NCBI RefSeq assembly: GCF_003967035.1
Contig: NZ_AP018560.1
Location: 1,573,001 to 1,637,000 of the forward strand
Length of the DNA stretch: 64,000 nt
Source: Aerosticca soli
GTDB lineage: Bacteria > Pseudomonadota > Gammaproteobacteria > Xanthomonadales > Rhodanobacteraceae
Reading direction: 5' to 3'
The translations under genes and the position numbers were made by a program. Below are positions 27,781 through 39,761 of this stretch, piece after piece (the stretch's first letter is position 1; the number at the start of each line of letters is the position of its first letter). Below the pieces are notes generated by a model. It was given only the letters and a program-made list of their open reading frames with translations, was not told where the DNA came from and did no database searches.

Positions 27781-27800
27781 TACCGTCGCTTCTACCGTCA
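27781..27800. repeat. left cluster of integrase arm-type repeats
   Basis: TACCGTCG (27781) and TACCGTCA (27793-27800) lie about 70 bases inside the left attachment repeat. The same octamer recurs in the right arm of the island. Short direct repeats on both sides of the core are what the arm-binding domain of lambda/P4-type integrases recognises. Confidence 0.6.
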
Positions 27801-27859
27801 GAAAAACACGCCCTTTGCTGGCGCGGATTTGCGCGGCATCGGCTCATCATCGACCAGCC

Positions 27860-28780
27860 CTAGGATAGCGCAGCCAGCCGCGCAGCGAGCAAGTCGGCCT
27901 GCTCGGCGAACCTCCTCGCATCGGTCTTCTGCAACTGCGCCAGGTTGTGCAGCTTCCAGCGAACGCCCGGCAGTTGTTCGAGGTGCGCGATGCCCAGCAG
28001 CGACCACTCCGGCGTGCCAGCGGCCAGCGACAGCAGGAAGCGTCGCTCGTTGTCGTCCAAGCCCTGCTGGAGTTCGCGCACCATGCGTTCTCGCGCAGTG
28101 AGCAGCGCATCGAGTGGGACGGGCTCGGCCGTCATGCCTTGGAAGTTGTGCTCGTAGTCATGCCGAATGTCTCGCAGCGGCGTGAACAGCACTTCATGGA
28201 TCGGTCGGTTGCTGCTGGACAGATAGACCACGAACGCACGCCGGATGCCGGGCGTGATGCCTTCGTGTGCAAAGAGCTGCATCACATCGAACAGGTCGCG
28301 CGGGTGCTGCCGATCCAACGCTGCGACCAGCTTGCCACCGTACACGTCCTCCAGCGACACCAGCGGAATCTCCAGATCGGCCAGCAAGGTGTCGCGGGCG
28401 GTTGGCGTGAGCGAAGCGCGACGCACCGGCTGCACCGTGCCGCGCATGACGAAGTTGACTTCGACCTTGACCTGGATCGGGCCACGACGCACCAGCAGCT
28501 TCGTCTCCCCTGCCGCGGCCGCCGGCGCGTGCGTCTGGAACCCCTGCTTCATCAACCGTTCGGCGGCTTGCCTGACAGCCTCGTTGATGCGCGTCAGCGC
28601 CTCATCACGCGGCAGCGTGTGATCGGGAAAGACCAAATCAAGATCGACCGACAAGCGCGGCATGTCGCGCACGAACAGATTGATCGCAGTGCCGCCCTTC
28701 AATGCGAACGTGTCGTCCACGAACACCAGCGGCGCCACCTGCGTCAGCAGGCGCGCGGTATCGAGATAGGTCTGGTTCAT
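27860..28780 (-). CDS. abiEii: AbiEii toxin, nucleotidyltransferase (type IV toxin-antitoxin)
   Basis: The 306-residue protein is a DNA-polymerase-beta-like nucleotidyltransferase with the family signatures GGTAINLF near residue 30 and SVDLDLVF near residue 44, then YGGKLVAALDRQHPRDLFD. AbiEii toxins cause growth arrest and abortive infection; related MenT enzymes block tRNA acceptor stems by adding nucleotides. The ATG at 28780 overlaps the TGA of the antitoxin gene (ATGA), the standard coupling of this pair. An open frame to 28822 was rejected for that reason. Confidence 0.9.
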   Translation of the reverse strand: MNQTYLDTARLLTQVAPLVFVDDTFALKGGTAINLFVRDMPRLSVDLDLVFPDHTLPRDEALTRINEAVRQAAERLMKQGFQTHAPAAAAGETKLLVRRGPIQVKVEVNFVMRGTVQPVRRASLTPTARDTLLADLEIPLVSLEDVYGGKLVAALDRQHPRDLFDVMQLFAHEGITPGIRRAFVVYLSSSNRPIHEVLFTPLRDIRHDYEHNFQGMTAEPVPLDALLTARERMVRELQQGLDDNERRFLLSLAAGTPEWSLLGIAHLEQLPGVRWKLHNLAQLQKTDARRFAEQADLLAARLAALS

Positions 28781-29514
28781 GGCTTGAGCACCAGCAAGCC
28801 ATCGGCCGATCGGGACACCCAAGGCCGATCACTGCCCGTCGGCAGCATTGCCGGATCGAGCTTCGCCGCCCAAGGCAACGACGCCTCGCGACCAAATTGC
28901 AGGCATAACCGAACGGTCTTGATGTTCGTGCAGTGCTGCAACAGCTCGCGCAGCACATCGGCGCGCAAGCTGTACGCGCTTTCGACGAGTTCGCGGGCTT
29001 CCTGCAAGGGCTGGCGCACCCCGACTTCGCTCAACAGTTCCAGCAAGGCGCGCTCCGGCGCCGAAACCTGCGGCGCCCCGCTGCGCTTCTCGAATGGTCC
29101 GACGTGCAGCAAGGCGGTCGGCTGCTCGTCGAACAGGCGCTTGCGGTGGTACTCGGCCGGGAAGCGTTCGATGAACCACTCCGGCAGACGGGCCGCCGTC
29201 CAGCCATACAAATGCAGCACAGGTTGCTGCGACACGTACTGGCGCACGCCATACCAGTCCAGCGCCGACTTGCCGCCGACGTGCAGCCCCTCGAACCGAC
29301 GCTGCAACAGCAGCAGGCTGGGATGGAGGGCCAGGGTGTCGTTCGGGCGGACGTACACCCCGCGGGCCAGGCGCGTGAGCCAGCCTGCCCGGACGTAATG
29401 GACGGTCAGGTCGGCAGAGATGCCCAGCGCCGCCAAGTCTTCCGAGGTCAGTGGCGTCCCCGGTGCCAGCCGGGTGTAGAGGGCATTTAACTTGCTTGAA
29501 GTAGTCGTAGCCAT
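28777..29514 (-). CDS. abiEi: AbiEi-family antitoxin (type IV)
   Basis: The 245-residue protein belongs to the COG5340/AbiEi group. It begins with a winged-helix DNA-binding domain (residues ~1-70, LTSEDLAALGISADLTVHYVRAGWLTRL and GVYVRP). The C-terminal antitoxin domain (~75-245) carries the WTAARLPEWF and APERALLELLSEVG segments. AbiEi neutralises AbiEii without tight binding and represses its own promoter. The start at 29514 (ATG) lies within one of two inverted repeats that look like operators. The gene is first in the two-gene operon. Confidence 0.88.
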   Translation of the reverse strand: MATTTSSKLNALYTRLAPGTPLTSEDLAALGISADLTVHYVRAGWLTRLARGVYVRPNDTLALHPSLLLLQRRFEGLHVGGKSALDWYGVRQYVSQQPVLHLYGWTAARLPEWFIERFPAEYHRKRLFDEQPTALLHVGPFEKRSGAPQVSAPERALLELLSEVGVRQPLQEARELVESAYSLRADVLRELLQHCTNIKTVRLCLQFGREASLPWAAKLDPAMLPTGSDRPWVSRSADGLLVLKP

Positions 29515-29587
29515 ACTACGATTTCTAAAACTTTCCCAAGCAGAAGTCAATTTGATATAGTGCCTACAGTCGTAGTCTGGATACGAC
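29505..29587. promoter_or_regulatory. two inverted repeats, candidate AbiEi operators
   Basis: TCGTAG at 29505-29510 with CTACGA at 29516-29521, and GTCGTA at 29569-29574 with TACGAC at 29582-29587, share the half-site GTCGTA(G). They lie across and just upstream of the abiEi start, about 60 bases apart. AbiEi antitoxins are known to bind paired inverted repeats in their own promoters. Confidence 0.6.
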
Positions 29588-29589
29588 AA

Positions 29590-30111
29590 TCACAACATAT
29601 CCAAAACGCTCACCCCTTCGGCATGGCCGCGCGGGGGGCCGGTCGGGTGTCGTCTCCCCTGCCCCGTCTGAACCACCGATCCCCCGCAATGAACGCCTCC
29701 AGCATGGCGATTCTGGAAGACCGGCAGGATGTCCCGGTCGATGATGTGCTTGCGCATGGCACGGGTGCTGTCTGCCAATCGTGCATTGGCCAACCACGTC
29801 TCCATCGCTGTGCCGAAGGTTTTGATGGCGACCACCCGGCGCTTCTCGCGCTGCTTTTCGAGCGCAGGCGAGGTGCCCTTGAGTTCGGCTTTGCGCGCGT
29901 CCAGGAGCAGTTCGCGCGGCATCGCCAGTGAGATGCCGCCGGGGCCGTAGCGCCCGAGGGTCAGCGTCTCGCGGCGGCCGTTGAGGCGGTAGTCGTAGCG
30001 GAAGGTGACAGTGCCGCCAGGCGATACCGTCACGTACATTCCGTCCCGGTCAGAAGCCTTATAAATCCTGGACTTAGGCTTCAGATTTCGTAGTGCAGCG
30101 TCAGTAAGCAT
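29590..30111 (-). pseudogene. P4-type tyrosine integrase, truncated after the N-terminal domains
   Basis: The first ~135 residues match the arm-binding DUF4102 domain (LTDAALRNLKPKSRIYKASDRDG, in pieces LRNLKPKSR and YKASDRDGMYV), the TLTLGRYG stretch and the start of the core-binding domain (MRKHIIDRDILPVFQNR). The remaining ~38 residues are unrelated and the catalytic domain with Arg, His and Tyr is absent. It was presumably the integrase that placed the island in guaA. The start at 30111 lies next to the right attachment arm, as expected for such islands. Confidence 0.8.
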
Positions 30112-30421
30112 CGAGGTTTCCTCCGGCTTGTGACGGCTTTACCGTCAGGTTTTACCGTCAAGGACCTGGAGACCCGCTGATGCCCGGAAAGCCGCACAAA
30201 ACAAGCATTCCCAAGAAGGCTTTTACCGTCAAAGACGGTAAAAATCTGAATAGTGAACGAGAGCGTCTTAATCCGGCCTCGATTTTTACCGTCAGCTCTA
30301 CCGCCAACTTTTTCTGCTGGCCGGCGATAGCCACCGATAGCTGCTGTGACGTATTTCTTTCTAAATCAACACGTTAAGTCAGTTTTTCGATAGCTGGCGA
30401 TAGTCCTCGAAGGACGTCAAT
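30112..30421. other. right attachment arm of the guaA island with repeated octamers
   Basis: This 310-base gap carries TACCGTCA at 30140-30147, 30153-30160, 30224-30231 and 30287-30294. There is a degenerate copy near 30299 and inverted copies near 30131 and 30234-30240. Several GCGATAG/CGATAG boxes lie at about 30325-30405, nearer the core repeat. This is the layout of an attP arm. A plus-strand frame inside it has no recognisable domain. Confidence 0.6.
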
Positions 30422-32002
<1,581 letters not shown>

Positions 32003-32081
32003 GCACTGCCCATCGCGAAGGGAAATGAGGAAAAAGGCCAGCGCGCCAAAGGATGTCGGCGGCCGGTTTTTTAAGGGTCGG

Positions 32082-32120
32082 AAAAACGCCGGGAGCGGCT
32101 CTCACCCGCCGGCTCCCGGC
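32082..32120 (-). terminator. intrinsic terminator after guaB
   Basis: On the minus strand a perfect nine-pair stem (GCCGGGAGC at 32088-32096 with GCTCCCGGC at 32112-32120) is followed by GTTTTTCC. It begins 16 bases beyond the guaB stop and lies 80 bases before the guaA start, so guaA should have its own promoter or depend on read-through. Confidence 0.8.
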
Positions 32121-32136
32121 ATCGTTCGCTTGTTTT

Positions 32137-33654
<1,518 letters not shown>

Positions 33655-34512
33655 TCAGCCGGACGGGCGCGCCTGCGCCGCTTCCAGGGTGTTTTCCATC
33701 AGCGTGGCGACGGTCATCGGCCCCACCCCGCCGGGCACCGGGGTGATCCAGCTGGCGCGCTCGGCCGCGGGTGCGAACTCGACGTCGCCGACCAGGCGGC
33801 CGTCGTCGAGGCGGTTGATGCCGACGTCGATCACCACCGCGCCGGGCTTGATCCATGTGCCCCTGACCAGGCCCGGCCGGCCGACCGCCACGGTCAGGAT
33901 GTCCGCCTGACGCACGAAGTCCTCAAGCTCCCGGGTGAAGCGGTGGCAGCAGGTCACCGTGCAACCGGCGATCAGGAGCTCCAGCACCAGCGGACGGCCG
34001 ACGTGGTTGGAAGCCCCGACCACGACCGCATGCTGGCCGCGCACGGGCCGGTCGGTATGTCCGAGCAGGGTCATCACGCCCTTGGGCGTGCACGGCCGCA
34101 AACCGAACCGGCGCAGCACCAGCCGGCCGACGTTGACCGCATGGAAGCCGTCCACGTCCTTGGCCGGATCGATGCGGTCGACCAGCGCGTCCTCGTCGAT
34201 GTGCGCGGGCAGCGGCGACTGCACCAGGATGCCGTGCACGGCGGGGTCGGCATTGAGCCGGTCGATCAGGGCGAAGAGTTCGTCCTGCGTGGTGTGCGCG
34301 GGCAGATCGTAAGCGAAAGAGCGAAAGCCGACCTGCTGGCAGGCGCGGCGCTTGTTGCGCACGTAGACGGCGGAAGCCGGGTCGTCGCCGACCAGCACCA
34401 CCGCCAGCCCGGGTTCTGGCAACCCCTGCGCCTTACGCTCGGCGACGCGGCGGGCGATGCGCTCGAGCAGTTCCTGCGCGATGCGTTTGCCGTCGAGGAT
34501 GCGTGCGCCCAT
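33655..34512 (-). CDS. folD: bifunctional methylenetetrahydrofolate dehydrogenase / cyclohydrolase
   Basis: The 285-residue protein interconverts 5,10-methylene- and 10-formyl-tetrahydrofolate. It has the substrate-site [14 protein letters not shown] with the catalytic Lys, QSPLPAH, and the NADP loop as GASNHVGRP, where many family members have GRS; the Arg-to-Ala change is worth noting. The C-terminus has [11 protein letters not shown]. It supplies one-carbon units for purine synthesis, which fits its place beside guaB. Confidence 0.95.
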   Translation of the reverse strand: MGARILDGKRIAQELLERIARRVAERKAQGLPEPGLAVVLVGDDPASAVYVRNKRRACQQVGFRSFAYDLPAHTTQDELFALIDRLNADPAVHGILVQSPLPAHIDEDALVDRIDPAKDVDGFHAVNVGRLVLRRFGLRPCTPKGVMTLLGHTDRPVRGQHAVVVGASNHVGRPLVLELLIAGCTVTCCHRFTRELEDFVRQADILTVAVGRPGLVRGTWIKPGAVVIDVGINRLDDGRLVGDVEFAPAAERASWITPVPGGVGPMTVATLMENTLEAAQARPSG

Positions 34513-34571
34513 GGGTTCGTGTAGTCCGTAAACCAGGCATTATCGCGGCAGGCCGCATCACGCACAAACCC

Positions 34572-35147
34572 ATGACCGCGCTCTTGCCACCCATGCTGCA
34601 CGACCGCGAGCTGTGCCTGCGCCCATGGCGCCGGGATGACGCCCCGGCGCTGGTGGACCTCCTGCATGCCTCCATGGACAGCATCGGCCGCTGGATGAGC
34701 TGGTGCACGCCCAGCTATGCGCTCACCGATGCGCTGCGCTGGCTGGCTGAGGTCGACCAAGGCTGGGCAAGCGGCGAGGGCGAATGCGCGCTGGCCATCA
34801 CGACCGGCGCGGGGCCGCCGCTTGGCTGCATCGGCGTCAACCAGTTCCGGCGCGAGCACCTGACCGCCAACATCGGCTACTGGATCGGCGAGCCCCATCA
34901 GGGGCACGGACTCGCCGCGCGGGCGGTGCGGCTGCTGGCGCCCTTCGCCTTCGCCCATCTGGGCCTGCGCCGCCTGGAGATCATGGTGGCCGAACACAAC
35001 CTGCCCAGCCGGCGGACCGCCGAAAAGGCCGCGGCACGCTTCGAGGGTATCGCCCGCAGACGTCTGGTGATCGGCGGCAACTCGGTGGATGCGGCCATGT
35101 ATGCGCTGGTGGCGGAGGACTTCGCCAGCAGCAAGCCGGCACCCTAG
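34572..35147 (+). CDS. GNAT-family acetyltransferase (RimJ/RimL type)
   Basis: The 191-residue protein matches Acetyltransf_3: ELCLRPWRRDDAPALVDLL at the start, IGYWIGEPHQGHGLAARAVRLL as the acetyl-CoA loop, and LRRLEIMVAEHNLPSRRTAEKAA. It probably acetylates an N-terminal or small-molecule amine; ribosomal-protein serine acetyltransferase (RimL-like) is one option. The ATG at 34572 was chosen over an open frame to 34503 that would overlap folD. Its stop overlaps the 3' end of the MoeB-like gene. Confidence 0.85.
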   Translation: MTALLPPMLHDRELCLRPWRRDDAPALVDLLHASMDSIGRWMSWCTPSYALTDALRWLAEVDQGWASGEGECALAITTGAGPPLGCIGVNQFRREHLTANIGYWIGEPHQGHGLAARAVRLLAPFAFAHLGLRRLEIMVAEHNLPSRRTAEKAAARFEGIARRRLVIGGNSVDAAMYALVAEDFASSKPAP

Positions 35148-36310
35148 CCTGCCGCCGCGCAAAAGGCGGCGATGTCCTCGTAGCCGCGGAAGACCGCCCC
35201 CGCGCCACAGCCGGGACAGGCCGGGTCACGCGGCAGGCGCGTCTCGCGAAAGCGCATCGCCAGGGCATCGAAGGCGAGCAGCCGGCCGACCAGCGGCTCG
35301 CCGATGCCGAGCAGCAGCTTCAACGCCTCGGTCGCCTGCAGCAGACCGACGATGCCCGGCAGCACGCCGAGCACGCCCGCCTCGCTGCAATTGGGCGCAT
35401 CGGCGGCCGACGGCGGCTCGGGGAACAGACAGCGGTAGCAGGGCGAATCGGCGCGACGCGGATCGAACACGCTGACCTGCCCGCCAAAGCGCTCCACCGC
35501 GCCGTAGACCATCGGTAGCTTGAGCCTAAGCGAGGCGGCGGCGAGCAGGTAGCGGGCGGGGAAATTGTCGGCGCCGTCGATCAGCACGTCGTGACCTTCG
35601 AGCAGGCGCTCCACGTTGTCCGCGCGCAAGCGCTCGGTGCGCGTCTCCACGCGCACGCGCGGATTGAGCGCGGCCAGCGTCATGCGCGCCGACTCGGTCT
35701 TGGCCATGCCCACGCGCGCGTCGGCATGGATCACCTGCCGGTGCAGGTTGGAGCGCTCGACGCGGTCGTCGTCGATCAGGGTGAGCCGGCCGACACCGGC
35801 TGCGGCCAGATACAGGGCCGCCGGCGCGCCGAGACCGCCGGCGCCGAGCAACACGACTTTGGCCGCGCCGAGTTTCGCCTGCCCCGCTTCGCCGACCTGC
35901 GGCAGCCGCAGCTGGCGCGCATAACGCTCGGCCGCATCGGCATCGAGCGTCGCCTGCGTCACCGGCAGGCCTTCGGCCTTCCAGCGCTCGAAGCCGCCGG
36001 CCACCGAGGCGACGTCCGCATACCCCAGTCGCTGCAGGGCCTCGGCGGCGAGCAGCGAACGCTGGCCGCTGCCGCACAGCACGAGGAGCGGCCGACGCCG
36101 GTCCGGTTCGGCCTGCTCGATGCGCAATTCGAGGAACCCGCGCGAGAGGCCGAGCGCACCGGCCGGCATGCCGGCGCGGCGCTCGTCTTCCTCGCGCACG
36201 TCGATCAGCAGCGCGCCCTGCGCCTGCCGCGCCAGCGCCTCGGCCGGCGGCAGTTGCCGGATGCGGGCGCGCAGTTCGGAAAGCCAAGTGTCGCGATCGG
36301 GTGAGCTCAT
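35144..36310 (-). CDS. moeB: rhodanese-MoeB/ThiF fusion, sulfur-carrier adenylyltransferase
   Basis: This 388-residue fusion has an N-terminal rhodanese domain (residues ~20-118, active-site loop LCGSGQRS with Cys79). A ThiF/MoeB E1-like domain (~130-388) follows, with the nucleotide loop LLGAGGLGAPA, the catalytic RSNLHRQ and DGADNF. Paired cysteines CYRC and CPGC form the zinc site. It should adenylate the C-terminus of a MoaD- or ThiS-like carrier and may also transfer sulfur through the rhodanese, as in MOCS3/Uba4. Most MoeB fusions carry the rhodanese at the C-terminus, so the reversed order here is less common but known in this lineage. Confidence 0.85.
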   Translation of the reverse strand: MSSPDRDTWLSELRARIRQLPPAEALARQAQGALLIDVREEDERRAGMPAGALGLSRGFLELRIEQAEPDRRRPLLVLCGSGQRSLLAAEALQRLGYADVASVAGGFERWKAEGLPVTQATLDADAAERYARQLRLPQVGEAGQAKLGAAKVVLLGAGGLGAPAALYLAAAGVGRLTLIDDDRVERSNLHRQVIHADARVGMAKTESARMTLAALNPRVRVETRTERLRADNVERLLEGHDVLIDGADNFPARYLLAAASLRLKLPMVYGAVERFGGQVSVFDPRRADSPCYRCLFPEPPSAADAPNCSEAGVLGVLPGIVGLLQATEALKLLLGIGEPLVGRLLAFDALAMRFRETRLPRDPACPGCGAGAVFRGYEDIAAFCAAAG

Positions 36311-36376
36311 GCGTCTCAAAGCTTACGCGCGGGAAGGTCAAGGCCGCTTCATCGCGGCATCGTCGGCACGGCTTTT

Positions 36377-37783
36377 TCAGCGCTTGCGGCGCTTGATCTC
36401 GCGGATCATGCGCTGGCGCTTGCGCAGCTGTCCCTCGGTGAGCACGTTTTTCTTCCCTGCATACGGGTTCTCGCTCTCGCGGAACTCGATGCGGACCGGC
36501 GTACCTTCGAGTTTGTAGCGCTGACGGAAGACGTTTTCCAGATACCGCCGGTAGGCCGGCGCGATGTGCCGCGTGCGGCTGCCGTGGATGACGATGGTCG
36601 GCGGGTTGTTGCCGCCCGGATGGGCGAAGCGCAGCTTGGGCGCATGTCCGCGCACCAGCGGCGGCTGGTAGTCCGCATAGGCCTTTTCGAGCGTGCGGGT
36701 GAGATCGGCCGTGGCCAGCACCCGCGTCGCCGCGGCATGCGCGCGGACGATTGCCCGCATCAGTTCGCGCAGCCCGGAACCATGCAGCGCGGAGATGAAC
36801 ACCACCTTGGCCCAGTCGACGAAAGCCAGTCGTCGCTCCAGCGCCAGCCGGCACTGCTCGCGCTGGTAGGTATCGAGTCCATCCCACTTGTTGACCGCGA
36901 TGACCAGCGCGCGGCCGGCTTCCACCGCCTGCCCGATCAGGGTGAGATCCTGATCGGCGAGGTTCTCGCGGGCGTCGACCAAGAGCACCACCACCTGCGC
37001 CGCCGCCATCGACTGCAGCGTCTTGATGACGCTGAACTTCTCCACGTCCTCGTCGATGCGCGCCCGGCGCCGCACGCCGGCGGTGTCGATCAGCACGAAG
37101 CGATGACCGTCGCGCTCCAGCGGCACGCGGATCGGATCGCGCGTGGTGCCGGCGACTTCGGAGACGATCAGACGCTCCTCGCCGAGCAGGCGGTTGATCA
37201 GGGTGGACTTGCCGGCATTGGGCCGGCCGACGATGGCGACCCGGATGGCCTCGGCGTCCTCGGCGGCCAAGGCATCGGTTTCGCCCGCATCCTCGGGCAA
37301 CCACGGCAGCAGGGCCTCGATCAGCTCGTCCACGCCGCGCCGGTGCGCCGCCGAGAGCGGCAACGTGGCGGCGATGCCGAAGCGGGCGAATTCGCCGAGC
37401 GCCTCGTGCACGTCGAGGCCGTCGGTCTTGTTGACCGCGAGCACGATCGGCTTGCCGCTGCGGCGCAGCTCGTCGAGGATGGCGCGATCCTGCGGCAGCA
37501 GGCCCTCGCGCGCGTCGACCACGAACACCAGCACCTGCGCCTCGGCGATCGCCCGGCGCACCTGGCGGGCCGTGAGCGCGTCGAGCCCCTCTTCCACTCC
37601 GGACAGGCCGCCGGTGTCGACCACCACGAACGGCCGCCCGCCGAGCCGGCAGATGCCGTAATGGCGATCGCGGGTGACGCCCGGCAGATCGGCGACGAGC
37701 GCGTCGCGACTGTGCGTCAGGGCATTGAAGAGGGTGGATTTGCCGACGTTGGGACGGCCGACCAGGGCGACGACGGGCAGCAT
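36377..37783 (-). CDS. der: ribosome-associated GTPase Der (EngA)
   Basis: The 468-residue protein has two Era-like GTPase domains in tandem. The G1 loops are GRPNVGKST at residue 8 and GRPNAGKST near 177. The G3 motifs are DTGG and DTAG, and the G4 motifs NKTD and NKWD. A KH-like C-terminal domain ends KRRKR. It is required for 50S subunit assembly. The ATG at 37783 matches the family start MLPVVALVGRP. A TTG at 37810 overlapping the bamB stop would add nine residues. bamB lies directly upstream. Confidence 0.96.
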   Translation of the reverse strand: MLPVVALVGRPNVGKSTLFNALTHSRDALVADLPGVTRDRHYGICRLGGRPFVVVDTGGLSGVEEGLDALTARQVRRAIAEAQVLVFVVDAREGLLPQDRAILDELRRSGKPIVLAVNKTDGLDVHEALGEFARFGIAATLPLSAAHRRGVDELIEALLPWLPEDAGETDALAAEDAEAIRVAIVGRPNAGKSTLINRLLGEERLIVSEVAGTTRDPIRVPLERDGHRFVLIDTAGVRRRARIDEDVEKFSVIKTLQSMAAAQVVVLLVDARENLADQDLTLIGQAVEAGRALVIAVNKWDGLDTYQREQCRLALERRLAFVDWAKVVFISALHGSGLRELMRAIVRAHAAATRVLATADLTRTLEKAYADYQPPLVRGHAPKLRFAHPGGNNPPTIVIHGSRTRHIAPAYRRYLENVFRQRYKLEGTPVRIEFRESENPYAGKKNVLTEGQLRKRQRMIREIKRRKR

Positions 37784-37806
37784 GGCGGCACGGGCATCGC
37801 CGGCGT

Positions 37807-39018
37807 TCAATGCGCGCCGAGTCGGTAGGCGCCGACGTGACCTGCGATGTCCTCGACGTAGACCATGTCGCCCACCACCAGCGGCTGCGCCCGGATCGGC
37901 TTCTTCGACAGGCGCTCGCGCGCGGCGAGCGCACCGTCGTCGGCCTTGAGCCAGTGCACGTAACCTTCGAGATCACCGACCACGACGTAGCTGCCTTGCA
38001 CCGCCGGCCCGCTCAGCCAGCGGTACTTGAGGGCCGGGTTCTTCCACAGGTCGGAGCCGCCGCTCTTGTCGAAGGCCCACACCTGCGATTCGTCGTTGAC
38101 GCCATACACCGCCTGGCCACCCAGTGCCAATGAGGTGAAGGTGGAAAACGGTCGCGACCACAGCGGACGGCCGCTGGGCCCGTCGACCGCCACCAGATTG
38201 CCGTGGTAGGCCGCGCCGTACAGCGTGGAGCCGTCGAGCAGGATGGCGCCATCGGCATCGTCCAGGCGCTCGATGTCGGTGCGGCCCTCGCCGCTGGCCA
38301 GACGCTGCTCCCAGAGTTTCTCGCCGTTGTCCAGGCGCAGGGCGACCAGACGGCCGGCATCGCTGCCGAAGAACACCACACCGTTGGCGACGAGCAGCGG
38401 GCCATTCCCGCGCAGGCTGAGCAGCGGCACGGTGCTCTGGTCGTAGACCCAGCGGCGCTCGCCGGTATCGGCGTCCAGGCCGTAGACCCGGCCGTCGCCG
38501 GTACGCACCAGTACGAGCCTGTCGGCGATCGCCGGCGTGGCGAGCACCTCGGAAGGCAATGCGGCCTCCCAGCGCGGGCTGCCGTCCTTCGCGTTGACGG
38601 CGTAGACGTGGCCATCCAGCGTGCCGATCACCAGGAGATCCCCGGCGACGAACGGACCGCCGGCATAGAAGCCATCCTTGCGTCCCTTGTCACCCCAGCC
38701 GAACCAGCCGTGCGTGCGCGTTTTTTTCGACCACAGCGTCTTGCCGTCGTTGGCATCGAAGGCCGCGAGGACACCATCGTTGCTGGCCGCATAGAGCACG
38801 CCATCGGCGACGTAAGGACGCAGCCTGAGGCCGGTCTCGCCAGCGCCCTTGCCGACGCTCGAAGACCACACGCGGCTCACCTCGAGGCTGGGCTTGAAAT
38901 CCTTGGCCAGCGGCGTCGGCGGCTGGACGTTCTCCTTCTTGAAGGAATGGCAGCCGGCGAGCGCCAGCAGGGCCAGGGACGCGACCAGCAGCGCGCGTTT
39001 GCTCAAGCTCACGTTCAT
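37807..39018 (-). CDS. bamB: outer membrane assembly factor BamB
   Basis: The 403-residue lipoprotein has a signal ending LALAGC (Cys22) and eight PQQ/beta-propeller repeats of the type GxLxAxDAxxGxxLW (for example LAAFDANDGKTLWSK and VYAVNAKDGSPRWE). It scaffolds the BAM complex that inserts outer-membrane beta-barrels. It overlaps the end of the YfgM-like gene by four bases (ATGA) and precedes der, the order conserved in gammaproteobacteria. Confidence 0.95.
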   Translation of the reverse strand: MNVSLSKRALLVASLALLALAGCHSFKKENVQPPTPLAKDFKPSLEVSRVWSSSVGKGAGETGLRLRPYVADGVLYAASNDGVLAAFDANDGKTLWSKKTRTHGWFGWGDKGRKDGFYAGGPFVAGDLLVIGTLDGHVYAVNAKDGSPRWEAALPSEVLATPAIADRLVLVRTGDGRVYGLDADTGERRWVYDQSTVPLLSLRGNGPLLVANGVVFFGSDAGRLVALRLDNGEKLWEQRLASGEGRTDIERLDDADGAILLDGSTLYGAAYHGNLVAVDGPSGRPLWSRPFSTFTSLALGGQAVYGVNDESQVWAFDKSGGSDLWKNPALKYRWLSGPAVQGSYVVVGDLEGYVHWLKADDGALAARERLSKKPIRAQPLVVGDMVYVEDIAGHVGAYRLGAH

Positions 39019-39662
39019 GCACCCTGCTTTCCGGCTGTCGCCAGGTCGTCGATCTTCATCTGCAGCACGTTGCGCTGCGGGGCTTGTTCATCCAGCGCGG
39101 CCATGGCGGCCTGATAGGCCTGGCGCGCCTCGTCCGGCCGCTTGAGCCGGCTCAGCGCATCGCCACGCAATTCCTGGGCGAGGCCGGGAAACTCGGCGCC
39201 GACCGCATCGATGCGCGCCAGGGCGTCGGCAGCCTTGCCGTCGGCCAGTTCCACCTGCGCCATGCGCAGCGCGGTCAGATGCTTGAGCGCCGGGTCCTTG
39301 AAGTGATCCTCGGCCCATTGCAGCGAGGCCATGGCCTGATCGGCATGCCCCGCCTGCAATTGCCGCACTGCGCGCTGGCTCACGGCGAAGGGTGCATAGC
39401 CGTTGTCGGCATGGTCTTTCTGCAGACGCTCGATGAATGGGTCGGCCTCGGCTTCACGGCCGGCGGCGAGGGCTTGCTGGGCCCGCTGATAGAGCTCCGC
39501 CGCTTCCAGCTGGCGGCTGTCCTGATGGCTGCGCCACTGCTGCCAGGCGAAGATGCACACCAGCCCGATGCCGACGCCGACGATGATCGACAGGCCGTTC
39601 TGGCGCAGCCACTGCCGGACGCGCTCGCCCTGTTCGTAATCGTCGTAGACCTCAAATGCCAT
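39015..39662 (-). CDS. yfgM: YfgM-like periplasmic TPR protein
   Basis: The 215-residue protein has a short cytoplasmic head (FEVYDDYEQGERVRQWLRQ), one membrane helix (LSIIVGVGIGLVCIFAW) and a TPR_21 periplasmic domain (~45-210) ending near DLATAGK. YfgM associates with the Sec translocon and PpiD and helps periplasmic folding. Its stop overlaps the bamB start. The YfgM-BamB-Der order supports the assignment. Confidence 0.9.
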   Translation of the reverse strand: MAFEVYDDYEQGERVRQWLRQNGLSIIVGVGIGLVCIFAWQQWRSHQDSRQLEAAELYQRAQQALAAGREAEADPFIERLQKDHADNGYAPFAVSQRAVRQLQAGHADQAMASLQWAEDHFKDPALKHLTALRMAQVELADGKAADALARIDAVGAEFPGLAQELRGDALSRLKRPDEARQAYQAAMAALDEQAPQRNVLQMKIDDLATAGKQGA

Positions 39663-39761
39663 GAATCACCTGTCCAGCCATGCCGCGCCTGGGCCACGGC
39701 GTCATCGACGCGGCCCACAAGCGGGCAAGCATAACCCAAACCACCCGCACGACAGCAGGCA

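Noticed and set aside
30180-30377. A 65-codon plus-strand frame in the guaA island arm
   Set aside because: It consists mainly of the repeated attachment-arm octamers and has no recognisable protein features or ribosome site.
37784-37810. TTG start giving der nine extra residues
   Set aside because: It overlaps the bamB stop, but the family starts at the ATG at 37783.
35526-37976. An 816-codon minus-strand frame over the MoeB-like and der genes
   Set aside because: It reads the same strand in another frame; the product is Arg/Ala/Gly-rich without domains, while der and moeB are clear.
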